NCBI GenBank assembly: GCA_964434425.1
Contig: CAYSVH010000026.1
Location: 1 to 15,191 of the forward strand
Direction of reading: 5' to 3'
DNA length: 15,191 bases
Source of the DNA: CALMEC01 sp964434425
GTDB taxonomy: Bacteria; Actinomycetota; Thermoleophilia; Miltoncostaeales; Miltoncostaeaceae
A program made the translations under genes and the position numbers. The notes beneath the pieces were generated by a model, which saw only the letters and a program-made list of their open reading frames with translations, did not search any database and was not told the origin of the DNA. Numbering within the stretch: position 1 is the first letter of the stretch; each line of letters starts with the position of its first letter. Of the stretch, positions 7,632-13,940 are shown one piece after another.

Positions 7632-8996
7632 ATGAGCAACTTCTGGGACACCATCGCACGGAGCACCGTGCGCGAGCTGGCAAAGGCGGCGGGCCTGCGG
7701 GTCTCGAGCAAGAACGCCGTCGCCGACCTCACCGAGACCTACGGACCGACACCCGACCAGGACTTCGTCAACGAGTTCTGGTTCGTGCTCCGCGATGGCT
7801 GGCTCACCCGTGACGCTCCGAGCCGAGAGGCCCTCGTGGCCAGAATGCGTGCACTCGAACGCGGCAACATGTCCATCGGCGTCGCGAGTCGTGCTGGCCA
7901 GATCAAGTATCTGCGCACCCTGAGACGCGGACCCGGTCTCAACGAGGCGGTACTCGAAGTGTTCCTCGAGGCGGGTGCGGAGGCGCGCATCGTCGAGCGC
8001 TCCTACATCGAGCCGCCCGCGAACGCCGAGGAGCAGAGGGAGCGCTTCCTGACGGCGATTCGTGACCAGTGGCTTGCGATCGGGGCCGACACGATCGAGA
8101 GCTTCGAGCGAGCGGTGTTCGATACCGTCGTTGCGACGATGGAGCCGCTCACTGTTCCAATCGACGATCCCGCCGGCACGGCCGCCCGCGTCACCGCAAC
8201 GGTCATGCTGGCATTCATCGACCCGGAGGTCCTGCAGCCGGAGACGACGGAGCTACAGGACTACCAGCACGTCATCGTCGAGCGCCTCGCCGACCGTATC
8301 CCGGACCTCGACGCCGTCGAGCAGATCATCGACTCCTTCGCCTGCGCGATCGAAATGGCGTTCGCCGACAGAACGGCGACGCTCGACTTTCTGATTGAGT
8401 GGGCGGCGGCCGTATTCATGGCCAACCTGGCGTACCCCGGCACCGACGACGCCCCTGAAGGAATCACCGGCACGATAGCGGAGGCGCAGTCGCGCTTCTA
8501 CGACGAAGAGGGGGCTCCCGGCGCACCGGGTAGGCACCCGGCGACGCAGGAGGATTTGGACTTCGATGAGCTACTCATCGAGCTGATGGAGGGCATGCCG
8601 AACTGCACCGCGCCAACTCAGCTCGAGAACGGCGCACTCGCGTGGAGAGCCTACTTCGGTTCAGCGATCGTCAACGTGTTCCGCGACCCGCCAGCGAACC
8701 CGGCTCCACCCCTTATTCGGTTCACCTCGCCGCTGATCGCCGACGTCGAACTCTCGCAGGAACTGCTTATGACGATCAACGCGCTCAACGCAGACGAGAA
8801 TATCCTCAAGTTCTATTGGGATGAGGACACCGTGTGGCTTGAGCAGGAGTTCCATGCGGATCTTTTCCGTCACCGGCTGTTCTTCTTCAGCCTGCAGATC
8901 TTCGGCGGTGCCGCGGACCACTTCGACACGCGATTCCGGGACAGTTTCGGCGGCACGATGGCCAGCGATGACCAGAAGGCCGAGTTCGATGTTTAG
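7632..8996 (+). CDS. Unknown protein: shared N-terminal module plus YbjN/TY-Chap-like C-terminal region
   Basis: This 454-aa protein has no named function that I recognise. Residues 1-115 (starting MSNFWDT, with YGP at 37-39, VLRDGWLTR at 52-60, RAGQIKYL at 87-94 and EAVLEVFL at 105-112) form a mainly helical module that recurs in the minus-strand gene ending at 10018. Residues ~130-300 are helical and unassigned. Residues ~310-454 resemble YbjN / type III secretion chaperone-like (TY-Chap) domains: a ~40-residue strand-rich segment, then ELSQELLMTINALNADENI, then KFYWDEDTVWLEQEF and a final helix. ATG 7632 is chosen because it gives the same N-terminus as the partner (FWD at residues 4-6) and has AAGGAA 8 nt upstream; the frame is open further up but without sequence sense. 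The gene overlaps the protease gene by 8 nt, so they are coupled. No signal peptide or membrane segment is seen. A role as adaptor or chaperone for the protease is inference. Confidence 0.85.
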   Translation: MSNFWDTIARSTVRELAKAAGLRVSSKNAVADLTETYGPTPDQDFVNEFWFVLRDGWLTRDAPSREALVARMRALERGNMSIGVASRAGQIKYLRTLRRGPGLNEAVLEVFLEAGAEARIVERSYIEPPANAEEQRERFLTAIRDQWLAIGADTIESFERAVFDTVVATMEPLTVPIDDPAGTAARVTATVMLAFIDPEVLQPETTELQDYQHVIVERLADRIPDLDAVEQIIDSFACAIEMAFADRTATLDFLIEWAAAVFMANLAYPGTDDAPEGITGTIAEAQSRFYDEEGAPGAPGRHPATQEDLDFDELLIELMEGMPNCTAPTQLENGALAWRAYFGSAIVNVFRDPPANPAPPLIRFTSPLIADVELSQELLMTINALNADENILKFYWDEDTVWLEQEFHADLFRHRLFFFSLQIFGGAADHFDTRFRDSFGGTMASDDQKAEFDV

Positions 8997-9891
8997 CGGC
9001 CGCAAGTCGAGGGCGCTCAAAGCGTTCCGTGACGAGCTGATCTCGCTGGTCGAAGGTGTTTCGCAGTCGGTCGTCACCGTCCGGCTGACGACGTCGACGC
9101 TCGGTAGCGAAACCGGATCCGGTTGGTTCGTGCAACCAGACATTGTAGTGACTAACCATCATGTGGTCGACGGCCCCAGCCCAAAGGTTCGGCTGCGACT
9201 CAAGGGCGGCAGGGTCATACCCGGAGAGATTGTCGGCAGCGATCCCGACACCGATTTGGCCGTCATCCGCTGCGATCCGACGGGGGCCGAACCACTCGAA
9301 CTGCGGGTTCAGCGCGCACGTCTGGGCGAGTTGTGTTTCGCATTCGGCAGCCCGCTCGGCGAGTACACGGAGTCGGTCACGTTCGGCATCGTCAGCGGCC
9401 TGGACAGGCGCTCGCAAGAACTGCATGAAGGCAAGTCGATCGAGAACCTCCTGCAGACCGATGCCGAGATCAACTATGGCAACTCGGGCGGACCGCTCGT
9501 CGACCTCGACGGATCCGTCATGGGTGTGAACGTGGAGCTCAATCCCAAGGGGCGCGCGATAGGTTTCGCCATTCCCGCGGAAACGGTGAGATCGATCGTG
9601 CCTGAGCTACTCGAACACGGCTCGATCCTGCGTCCGCGCCTCGGTGTCTCGGTTGAAGTCATCGACCATCTCGCTGACGGCGTCGAGTGTGAGCGACTAC
9701 GCGTGTCCGGGTCGCCCGACGGTCACCCGCTAAAACGGGGCGACGTCCTGCTCTCCGTCGCCGGGAAGCCCATCGCGACGCGGGGTGATCTCTTCGACGT
9801 GATGCGCCGCCCCCTCGCCGGAAGGGACACGACGATCGAGATCGAGCGGTCCGGCACGCGCGAACAGGTCGCCTTCACACCAGAGACGTAG
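8989..9891 (+). CDS. Cytoplasmic HtrA/Deg-like trypsin-fold serine protease with PDZ domain
   Basis: This is a 300-aa serine endopeptidase of the chymotrypsin/HtrA type. The triad is complete: His58 in TNHHVV, Asp89 in DPDTDLAVI, Ser166 in GNSGGPLVD. Strand motifs GSGWFV, FGSPLG and VNVELNPKG, and the post-Ser GFAIPAE, match the Deg/HtrA family. Residues ~225-300 form one PDZ-like domain (HPLKRGDVLLSVAGKPI, then DTTIEIERSG). The N-terminus (MFSGRKSRALKAF) has no signal peptide or transmembrane anchor, unlike periplasmic or secreted HtrA proteins, so it probably acts in the cytoplasm. ATG 8989 overlaps the stop of the preceding gene (ATGTTTAG) and has AGAAGG ~9 nt upstream; ATG 8968 would add seven residues. 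Tight coupling suggests that it works with the upstream adaptor-like protein. The protease assignment is secure. Its substrate, possibly the neighbouring proteins themselves, is inference. Confidence 0.93.
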   Translation: MFSGRKSRALKAFRDELISLVEGVSQSVVTVRLTTSTLGSETGSGWFVQPDIVVTNHHVVDGPSPKVRLRLKGGRVIPGEIVGSDPDTDLAVIRCDPTGAEPLELRVQRARLGELCFAFGSPLGEYTESVTFGIVSGLDRRSQELHEGKSIENLLQTDAEINYGNSGGPLVDLDGSVMGVNVELNPKGRAIGFAIPAETVRSIVPELLEHGSILRPRLGVSVEVIDHLADGVECERLRVSGSPDGHPLKRGDVLLSVAGKPIATRGDLFDVMRRPLAGRDTTIEIERSGTREQVAFTPET

Positions 9892-9942
9892 TCGGTCGCC
9901 GGTCCTCAGGCCGTCTGGAGAACCGGGCGGAAGGCAAAGAGG

Positions 9943-9957
9943 CGGCGGCCTCCGCCG
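9943..9957. terminator. Small GC hairpin after the protease gene
   Basis: CGGCGG, loop CCT, CCGCCG: six perfect pairs with a 3-nt loop, 52 nt after the protease stop. There is no T-run. It may contribute to termination together with the larger hairpin at 9984-10009. Confidence 0.25.
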
Positions 9958-9983
9958 AGCCACCGCGGGCCTCACCTGCCGAC

Positions 9984-10009
9984 AACGTCGCACACCGCGG
10001 GGCGACGTT
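9984..10009. terminator. Bidirectional terminator-like inverted repeat between convergent genes
   Basis: AACGTCGC (9984-9991), a 10-nt loop, and GCGACGTT (10002-10009) form a perfect 8-bp stem. It sits 8 nt past the stop of the minus-strand gene and 92 nt past the protease stop, the usual place for a shared terminator. No T-run follows on either strand. Confidence 0.45.
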
Positions 10010-10017
10010 CGAACTCC

Positions 10018-11238
10018 CTACTCCTCGTCCTCGTTCTCCGAGCCCATGACGTCCACCACGACTCCCTCCGTATCGAGCACGGCGACGAACTCACGGGGGG
10101 ATCGAACCGTCGCCATCGGGGGAAACGATGCACTCCCGCGAAGCGTCGACCCGTCTCTGAGAGCCAGTTTGAGCGAGTACGACACGAGGTAGTCATCGTC
10201 CCATCCCGGCGCCCGTTCAATCTCAACGACACCGCCATCTTCGATGTCCTCAAACGTCTTGTGACTTGTGGAGCTGGTTATCGTCCCCGCGGACATCACG
10301 CTGGACACCTCGAGCCGCGTGATCGCGGCACCGCTGCCATTCACGAACACGACTGCGTGGTCATCGTTGATCGGATCGGGCCCATATGCCCGAAGAACGA
10401 GATGACCGATAGCACGTGTCTGCTTTCCGATGAACGTGGCCGTCGATTCGGTCGAGAAGATCTGCTTCCTCCCCCTCGCGTTCAGGGCGAGTTGGATGCA
10501 CTGCCCCTGCTTCATAGCGTGTGGCGGAGGGTCGGCTTCGATCCCGACAGCGAAGAAGGCACGTGCGATCCGGGCGCGTTCGGTAGCCCCGAGTGTCGCC
10601 ATTCCGAAGAGCCCGAGCACCGTGTCGACCCGACGACCTGGCTCCTTCGACCCGGCATGCTCATCGATCTCCGTCGCGAGACGCCGTGCGGTCTCGTAGT
10701 CCGACTCCCACGTCTCGCGACGCTGACCGTCACCGCTCCCTTTGATCGCGGATACGAAGGCGCGGATCTCATCCGGTTCCGCATCCCCCGGCAGGATGAA
10801 AACGTCCTTCGGTGGGTGAGCCTCCTCTGCCTTACCCCCTCGGCGCCCGGCATGTTCTCGCTCACCGTCTGGCGGTCGATCCGTCTCCTGGGAGCCAGAC
10901 GAAAGGAACACCTCGAGGACCGCCTCGGCCAGCGCGGGCGAGCGCCGAACAGTCTTGAGGTACTTGATCTGGCCGGCCCGGGTCCGGGCCTTGATCTCCG
11001 TTCGACCACGTCCGAGGGCTCGTAGCTTGGCGACAACGGCCTCACGGTCGGCCGGGGACCGGGTGAGCCATCCATCGCGAAGGACCAGCCACATCTCATC
11101 GATGAACGCGACCGTCGGCAGAGGACCGTACGTCGCGGCCAGATCCTCGACGGCGGCTGCGCCTGATGTTCGTAGCCCGGCCGCTCGAGCAACGTCGTGC
11201 AGTGTGCTGCTGGGGAGCGAGTCCCAAAAGGTCGGCAC
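10018..11238 (-). CDS. Unknown protein sharing the N-terminal module of the 7632-8996 gene product
   Basis: This 406-aa protein has no function that I recognise. Residues 1-115 align without gaps to the start of the 454-aa protein upstream, with about 66 identical positions by hand count (FWDS, ATYGP, VLRDGWLTR, TRAGQIKYL, EAVLEVFL). A charged, low-complexity linker follows (~116-145, GERE.AGRRGGKAEEAHPP). Then comes a helical region (~146-240, LGLFGMATLGATERARIARAF). The C-terminal region (~245-406) appears strand-rich (QCIQLALNARG, YLVSYSLKLALRDGS) and ends in an acidic tail (GSENEDEE). The GTG start at 11238 is fixed by GGAGG 8 nt upstream and by agreement with the partner N-terminus; the frame is open further up without sense. 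It is transcribed toward the protease gene. A different C-terminal part on a common adaptor suggests a second partner or effector of one system, which is inference. Confidence 0.83.
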   Translation of the reverse strand: MPTFWDSLPSSTLHDVARAAGLRTSGAAAVEDLAATYGPLPTVAFIDEMWLVLRDGWLTRSPADREAVVAKLRALGRGRTEIKARTRAGQIKYLKTVRRSPALAEAVLEVFLSSGSQETDRPPDGEREHAGRRGGKAEEAHPPKDVFILPGDAEPDEIRAFVSAIKGSGDGQRRETWESDYETARRLATEIDEHAGSKEPGRRVDTVLGLFGMATLGATERARIARAFFAVGIEADPPPHAMKQGQCIQLALNARGRKQIFSTESTATFIGKQTRAIGHLVLRAYGPDPINDDHAVVFVNGSGAAITRLEVSSVMSAGTITSSTSHKTFEDIEDGGVVEIERAPGWDDDYLVSYSLKLALRDGSTLRGSASFPPMATVRSPREFVAVLDTEGVVVDVMGSENEDEE

Positions 11239-11251
11239 TGTCCAATCCTCC
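11236..11251 (-). promoter_or_regulatory. Shine-Dalgarno GGAGG with GTG start of the minus-strand adaptor gene
   Basis: GGAGG (complement of 11247-11251) lies 8 nt before GTG at 11238-11236. It decides between this start and an upstream in-frame ATG at 11325, which has no comparable site and would add an Arg-rich extension absent from the paralogous module. A -10-like TAGTCT lies at 11279-11274 on the same strand, without a clear -35. Confidence 0.65.
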
Positions 11252-11375
11252 GGAAACCGAGATGGCTTCCGGCAGACTATCCACTCTCCGCATCGGCGAC
11301 GAGGTCGAATCTTTCGGCTTCCCATCTCCGGCTCACCGTCGTATCGGCCAGCGGGTTACCGCGGTCCTGGCCGAC

Positions 11376-11381
11376 TAGGAT
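11376..11381 (+). promoter_or_regulatory. Candidate -10 box (TAGGAT) for the HD-domain gene
   Basis: TAGGAT fits the actinobacterial TANNNT pattern and lies 69 nt before the TTG start in a 212-nt spacer between divergent genes. No convincing -35 is seen (GTTACC at 11355-11360 is the nearest candidate, with only 15 nt of spacing). Confidence 0.25.
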
Positions 11382-11437
11382 CCGCACACACGAAGGTCGG
11401 ACGAGACGGCCAGCATGGGCTCGACCTCCGGCGCGAA

Positions 11438-11453
11438 AGGAAGGATCGCTTTG
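11438..11453 (+). promoter_or_regulatory. Shine-Dalgarno AGGAAGG with TTG start of the HD gene
   Basis: AGGAAGG at 11438-11444 is 6 nt from TTG 11451. It lies inside the reading frame that would be used from ATG 11415, which argues that the shorter protein is the real one. Confidence 0.55.
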
Positions 11454-12113
11454 GGGCTCACCGAGAGGTTCGACGACGCGCTGGTCTGGGCGTCAGAGCT
11501 GCACCGCTCCCAGACGCGCAAGGGCTCGGACACCCCGTACGTGTCGCACCTGCTGGCCGTCGCCGGACTCGTGATCGAGCACGGGGGCGACGAGGATCAG
11601 GCGATCGCTGCGCTGCTCCACGATGCCATCGAGGACACCGACGCCACCGAGGCGGATATCACCTCCCGCTTCGGCCAGCGGGTGGCGGGCATCGTCGCAG
11701 CGTGCTCCGACACCGACGTGCAACCCAAGCCACCGTGGTTGGCACGCAAGCGGGACTACATCGCCCATCTGGAGACGACGCCGGGGGACGTGCTGCTGGT
11801 GTCGCTGGCCGACAAGGTCCACAACGCCCGCACGATCGCCACCGACCACGCGCGGGTCGGTGATGACTACTTCGACGTGTTCACAGGCGGCGCCATGGGT
11901 TCACGCTGGTACTACCGGCGTCTGGCCGACGTGTACGAGGCCCGTGCCGATGAGCTCCCCTCCGAGCAGGTCGACGACCGATCCCGGCCCGGCGGGCGTG
12001 GCCTGCTTGACGAGTACCTCCGCGCGCTCGCCCGATTCGGCGCCACAGCGGAGGCAGCCGAGGCATTCGATGAGGAGAACAGCGAGCCCGCCGGAGACGT
12101 CGCCGGCAGTTGA
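11451..12113 (+). CDS. HD-domain phosphohydrolase, RelA/SpoT hydrolase-like
   Basis: This 220-aa metal-dependent HD-superfamily protein is closest to the (p)ppGpp hydrolase-like (HD_4) group of small proteins in actinobacteria. Its metal-ligand signature is complete: His33 (YVSHLLAVA), His57-Asp58 (ALLHDAIEDTD) and Asp121 (LADKVHNAR). The segments ITSRFGQRVAGIV and ARKRDYIAHL are also typical. No synthetase or TGS domain is present, so it is a stand-alone hydrolase; the true substrate may be a nucleotide other than (p)ppGpp. The TTG start at 11451 is preferred because AGGAAGG lies 6 nt upstream and homologues begin at this LTERFDDAL segment. ATG 11415 would add 12 residues and has a weaker site. 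The C-terminal 40 residues are acidic and variable. It is divergent from the minus-strand adaptor gene and may be unrelated to it. Confidence 0.9.
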   Translation: MGLTERFDDALVWASELHRSQTRKGSDTPYVSHLLAVAGLVIEHGGDEDQAIAALLHDAIEDTDATEADITSRFGQRVAGIVAACSDTDVQPKPPWLARKRDYIAHLETTPGDVLLVSLADKVHNARTIATDHARVGDDYFDVFTGGAMGSRWYYRRLADVYEARADELPSEQVDDRSRPGGRGLLDEYLRALARFGATAEAAEAFDEENSEPAGDVAGS

Positions 12114-12252
12114 CCATGGCTGTGGCCGTGCGTGAACCACCCACCGGCCTACATCCCATCCGCTTCGGGCCCTTCGCTCCTCGACAGACAACGGCGCCCG
12201 TCATACGTCGGACCTCGCGGACGACCCGGATCATCCGACCCAGCGCTCTGCG

Positions 12253-12258
12253 TACACT
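12253..12258 (+). promoter_or_regulatory. Candidate -10 box (TACACT) upstream of the DUF4234 gene
   Basis: TACACT (TANNNT) lies 83 nt before the ATG of the DUF4234 gene, inside the 228-nt spacer 12114-12341, which otherwise shows no gene. The -35 region is not recognisable. Just before the gene, GTCAACG occurs twice (12321-12327 and 12332-12338) around the AAAGG ribosome-binding site; its meaning is unknown. Confidence 0.3.
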
Positions 12259-12341
12259 CGGCGGCCCTCGTCGCACATCTCGGGTCCGGTTCCCTGAGGC
12301 CGATGAGATGACCACGGAAAGTCAACGAAAGGTCAACGTCT

Positions 12342-12809
12342 ATGGCGAGAGTAGTGTCGATCCCGGGTTCGGTCCACACGGTCAAGGTGCGCAATCCGTG
12401 GGCGGTCGCATTGCTGCCGTTCATCACGTTCGGGATCTACGGCATCGTGTGGTGGTACCGGATCAACAAGGAACTCAAGCTGTACGGAGAGGCCCGCGGG
12501 TACGACCTCGGGCGTAACCCCACGAACTCGCTGGTCGCGATCTTCCCGGGGTTCATCCTCATCATCCCGCCGATCATCAGCTACTGGCGCGGCACGCAGC
12601 GTGTCATGGGCGCCGCCCGCGTAGCGGGACGTCCGCCCGCGAACGGATGGATCGCGCTAATCCTCTACATCGTGATCTCACCCGCCTATTGCGGCTACCT
12701 GCAGAGCAGCCTGAACTCCGTGTGGCTGGCCGAGGCAGACTCCGCATACGGCCGGGGACCGGAGATCATCGGCGGCACCACGCCGAACGCATTGCCCCGA
12801 GGCACATAG
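12342..12809 (+). CDS. DUF4234 domain membrane protein
   Basis: This 155-aa protein carries the DUF4234 signature: PFITFGIYGIVWWYRINKEL at residues ~26-45, followed by a charged stretch (KLYGEARGYDLGRNPT). Three hydrophobic segments are likely to span the membrane: ~20-38, ~63-79 (LVAIFPGFILIIPPIIS) and ~103-120. The C-terminus (SVWLAEADSAYGRG) is soluble. ATG 12342 has AAAGG about 9 nt upstream, and the family N-terminus fits. No function is established for the family, and nothing in the sequence suggests one. It stands alone, with its own candidate promoter, and has no evident link to the R-M or protease genes. Confidence 0.88.
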   Translation: MARVVSIPGSVHTVKVRNPWAVALLPFITFGIYGIVWWYRINKELKLYGEARGYDLGRNPTNSLVAIFPGFILIIPPIISYWRGTQRVMGAARVAGRPPANGWIALILYIVISPAYCGYLQSSLNSVWLAEADSAYGRGPEIIGGTTPNALPRGT

Positions 12810-12849
12810 TCGGACCGACCGGGAACGGCCCCGGCCCCCGGGCGTTCAT

Positions 12850-12865
12850 ATACCCATAGGGGTAT
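12850..12865. promoter_or_regulatory. ATACCC-N4-GGGTAT palindrome, CsoR/CstR-type operator candidate
   Basis: ATACCC, spacer ATAG, GGGTAT is a perfect 6-bp inverted repeat 36 nt before the DUF2892 start. G/C tracts flanked by TA in this arrangement are typical operators of the CsoR/CstR/RcnR family of copper or persulfide sensors. A -10-like TATCAT (12863-12868; 5 of 6 to TATAAT) overlaps its right arm, so a bound repressor would block the promoter. No csoR/cstR gene is in the window. Confidence 0.6.
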
Positions 12866-12901
12866 CATGGCCAGCGTCTGCAACCTGACCAAGGACCTCC
12901 G

Positions 12902-13105
12902 ATGACTGTCGATCGCGCCGTCATGATCTTCGCCGGACTTGTCGTGCTCGTCTCCGCCCTGCTCGTCGCCACCGTCTCCACCTGGTGGCTCATCCTCACG
13001 GCGTTCGTGGGCCTCAACCTGATCCAGTCCGCGTTCACCGGCTTCTGCCCCGCGGCGATCGTATTCCGGAAGATGGGCGTGAAGCCGGGCGTCGCCTTCC
13101 GGTGA
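12902..13105 (+). CDS. DUF2892 (YgaP-like transmembrane) small membrane protein
   Basis: This 67-aa protein consists almost wholly of two hydrophobic helices (residues ~6-26 and ~28-48), followed by FCPAAIVFRKMGVKPG, the DUF2892/YgaP_TM signature with Cys49 at the end of helix two. In YgaP the same domain anchors a rhodanese sulfurtransferase; here it is alone, which is common in actinobacteria. AAGGA lies 6 nt before ATG 12902. The CsoR/CstR-like palindrome upstream fits regulation by sulfane sulfur or copper, since YgaP-like genes are frequent members of such regulons. Role in sulfur handling is inference. The family assignment is firm. Confidence 0.9.
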   Translation: MTVDRAVMIFAGLVVLVSALLVATVSTWWLILTAFVGLNLIQSAFTGFCPAAIVFRKMGVKPGVAFR

Positions 13106-13107
13106 CA

Positions 13108-13129
13108 CCGGCACCGCGAGCGGTGCGGG
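13108..13129 (+). terminator. Hairpin just after the DUF2892 gene (possible terminator)
   Basis: GCACCG, loop CGAG, CGGTGC, extended by CC/GG after a G-G mismatch, begins 3 nt after the stop codon. No T-run follows. The position fits a high-GC terminator of a monocistronic unit. Confidence 0.4.
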
Positions 13130-13290
13130 CGAGCCCACGGGCCCGGCCTCCCCACCGCTCGATGTCGCCGGTCAACCGATCGCGCGTGAGATCGCACGAC
13201 CGGGACCGGCCGGGGGTCAGCCCAGGATGCCCTTGGCCGGATCGCCCGCCACCGAGGCCTCCAGCACGAGGATCGTGGGCGGCTCGGCGT

Positions 13291-13881
13291 TCAGCCGAGG
13301 TCGGCAGCAAGCCTCAGGCGGGCAATGGAGTCGGCAGCGTTAACGACTTCGAGCATCAGCTGCCGGTCTTTCTCGATAGCGGCCACGATGCCACGCAAGC
13401 GCTGGCGATCCTTCTTGCCCAACTCCTCGTCGTCGAAGTCGCTCGCCGTGATGAGACCGGTGAGCACGAGGAAGTCGCGCCGGTGGCGGCGTGGGTCGTG
13501 GTCTCCGGCGTTGGTGTGGGCAGCGGCCTTGACGACCAGTGCACCAACGAGGTTGGGGCGACGGACGAACCCCTCCCTGCCATCGACGGTGACGGCGAGG
13601 ATCTCGCTTCGCTGAAGCGCCTGCGTGCCGCCCTGGGTCGAGAGGGTGGGGCTGCCCGTCGCTCCCCTGCGTTCCTTGGCTCGTTCCCCGATGCCTTCGG
13701 GCAGCAGCACGTCGATGGACGCCTTGCCACGCGTCCACCGATGCTGACGCCCCTCCGCTGAGATGCCCGCCGAACGGAAACCGAGATCTTCCAACGCCTG
13801 GGTGAAGGTGTTCAGGATTGTCGGGTTGGCGCGAACGTCGATGACAGTGTCGGCGTCGTTGGTCGGCCGGGTCTGCTGCAC
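13291..13881 (-). pseudogene. Nucleotidyltransferase-like (AbiEii-type) gene, 5' end removed by IS insertion
   Basis: The 196 remaining codons encode a protein of the actinobacterial nucleotidyltransferase-fold group often annotated AbiEii/AbiGii-like. RPTNDAD (residues 5-11) supplies the paired acidic residues Asp9 and Asp11. HRW.RG and IDVLLPEGIG (Asp57) supply the third acidic position. GGTQALQRSE, then RPNLVGALVVKAAAH and RHRRDFLVL complete the signature. Intact relatives begin roughly 30-45 residues earlier with a helix carrying the GG/GS motif needed for nucleotide binding; that part is missing. The current GTG start and the codons Q-Q-T-R come from the terminal repeat of the IS3 element. 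The protein is therefore probably non-functional as a transferase. Original role unknown; relatives can be toxin-antitoxin components, but no partner gene is seen here. Confidence 0.72.
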
Positions 13882-13893
13882 GGATAGGTGTCA
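13867..13893 (+). repeat. Left terminal inverted repeat of the IS3 element
   Basis: It begins CCGGGTCTGCTGCACG and ends GGTGTCA. It matches the complement of 15112-15138 at 23 of 27 positions, with the first 16 identical. Read on the minus strand it supplies GTGCAGCAGACCCGG, the first codons of the truncated nucleotidyltransferase frame. Confidence 0.8.
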
Positions 13894-13940
13894 ACTGATC
13901 TGGCTTGCCCCGGGTGGGTGGGCCGGGAAGGATGTGCACC

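Noticed and set aside
8821..8988. N-terminal extension of the protease frame upstream of ATG 8989
   Set aside because: It lies wholly inside the preceding gene in another frame, is Ser/Arg-rich shadow sequence, and is not needed for the trypsin fold.
10261..11025. 254-aa plus-strand open frame within the minus-strand adaptor gene
   Set aside because: The opposite strand encodes the conserved module and has a proper ribosome-binding site; the plus-strand translation shows no recognisable domain.
12867..12905. 12-codon ORF (MASVCNLTKDLR) overlapping the DUF2892 start as ATGA, a possible leader peptide
   Set aside because: It has no ribosome-binding site of its own, its ATG lies inside or upstream of the likely transcription start given the -10-like TATCAT at 12863-12868, and DUF2892 has its own good AAGGA site.
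13889..13894. Perfect TTGACA on the minus strand in the left IS end, pointing out toward the truncated gene
   Set aside because: No -10-like hexamer lies 16-18 nt downstream (the sequence there is CCCGGC), so no hybrid promoter can be supported. A role in a circle-junction promoter would require the opposite orientation to drive the transposase.
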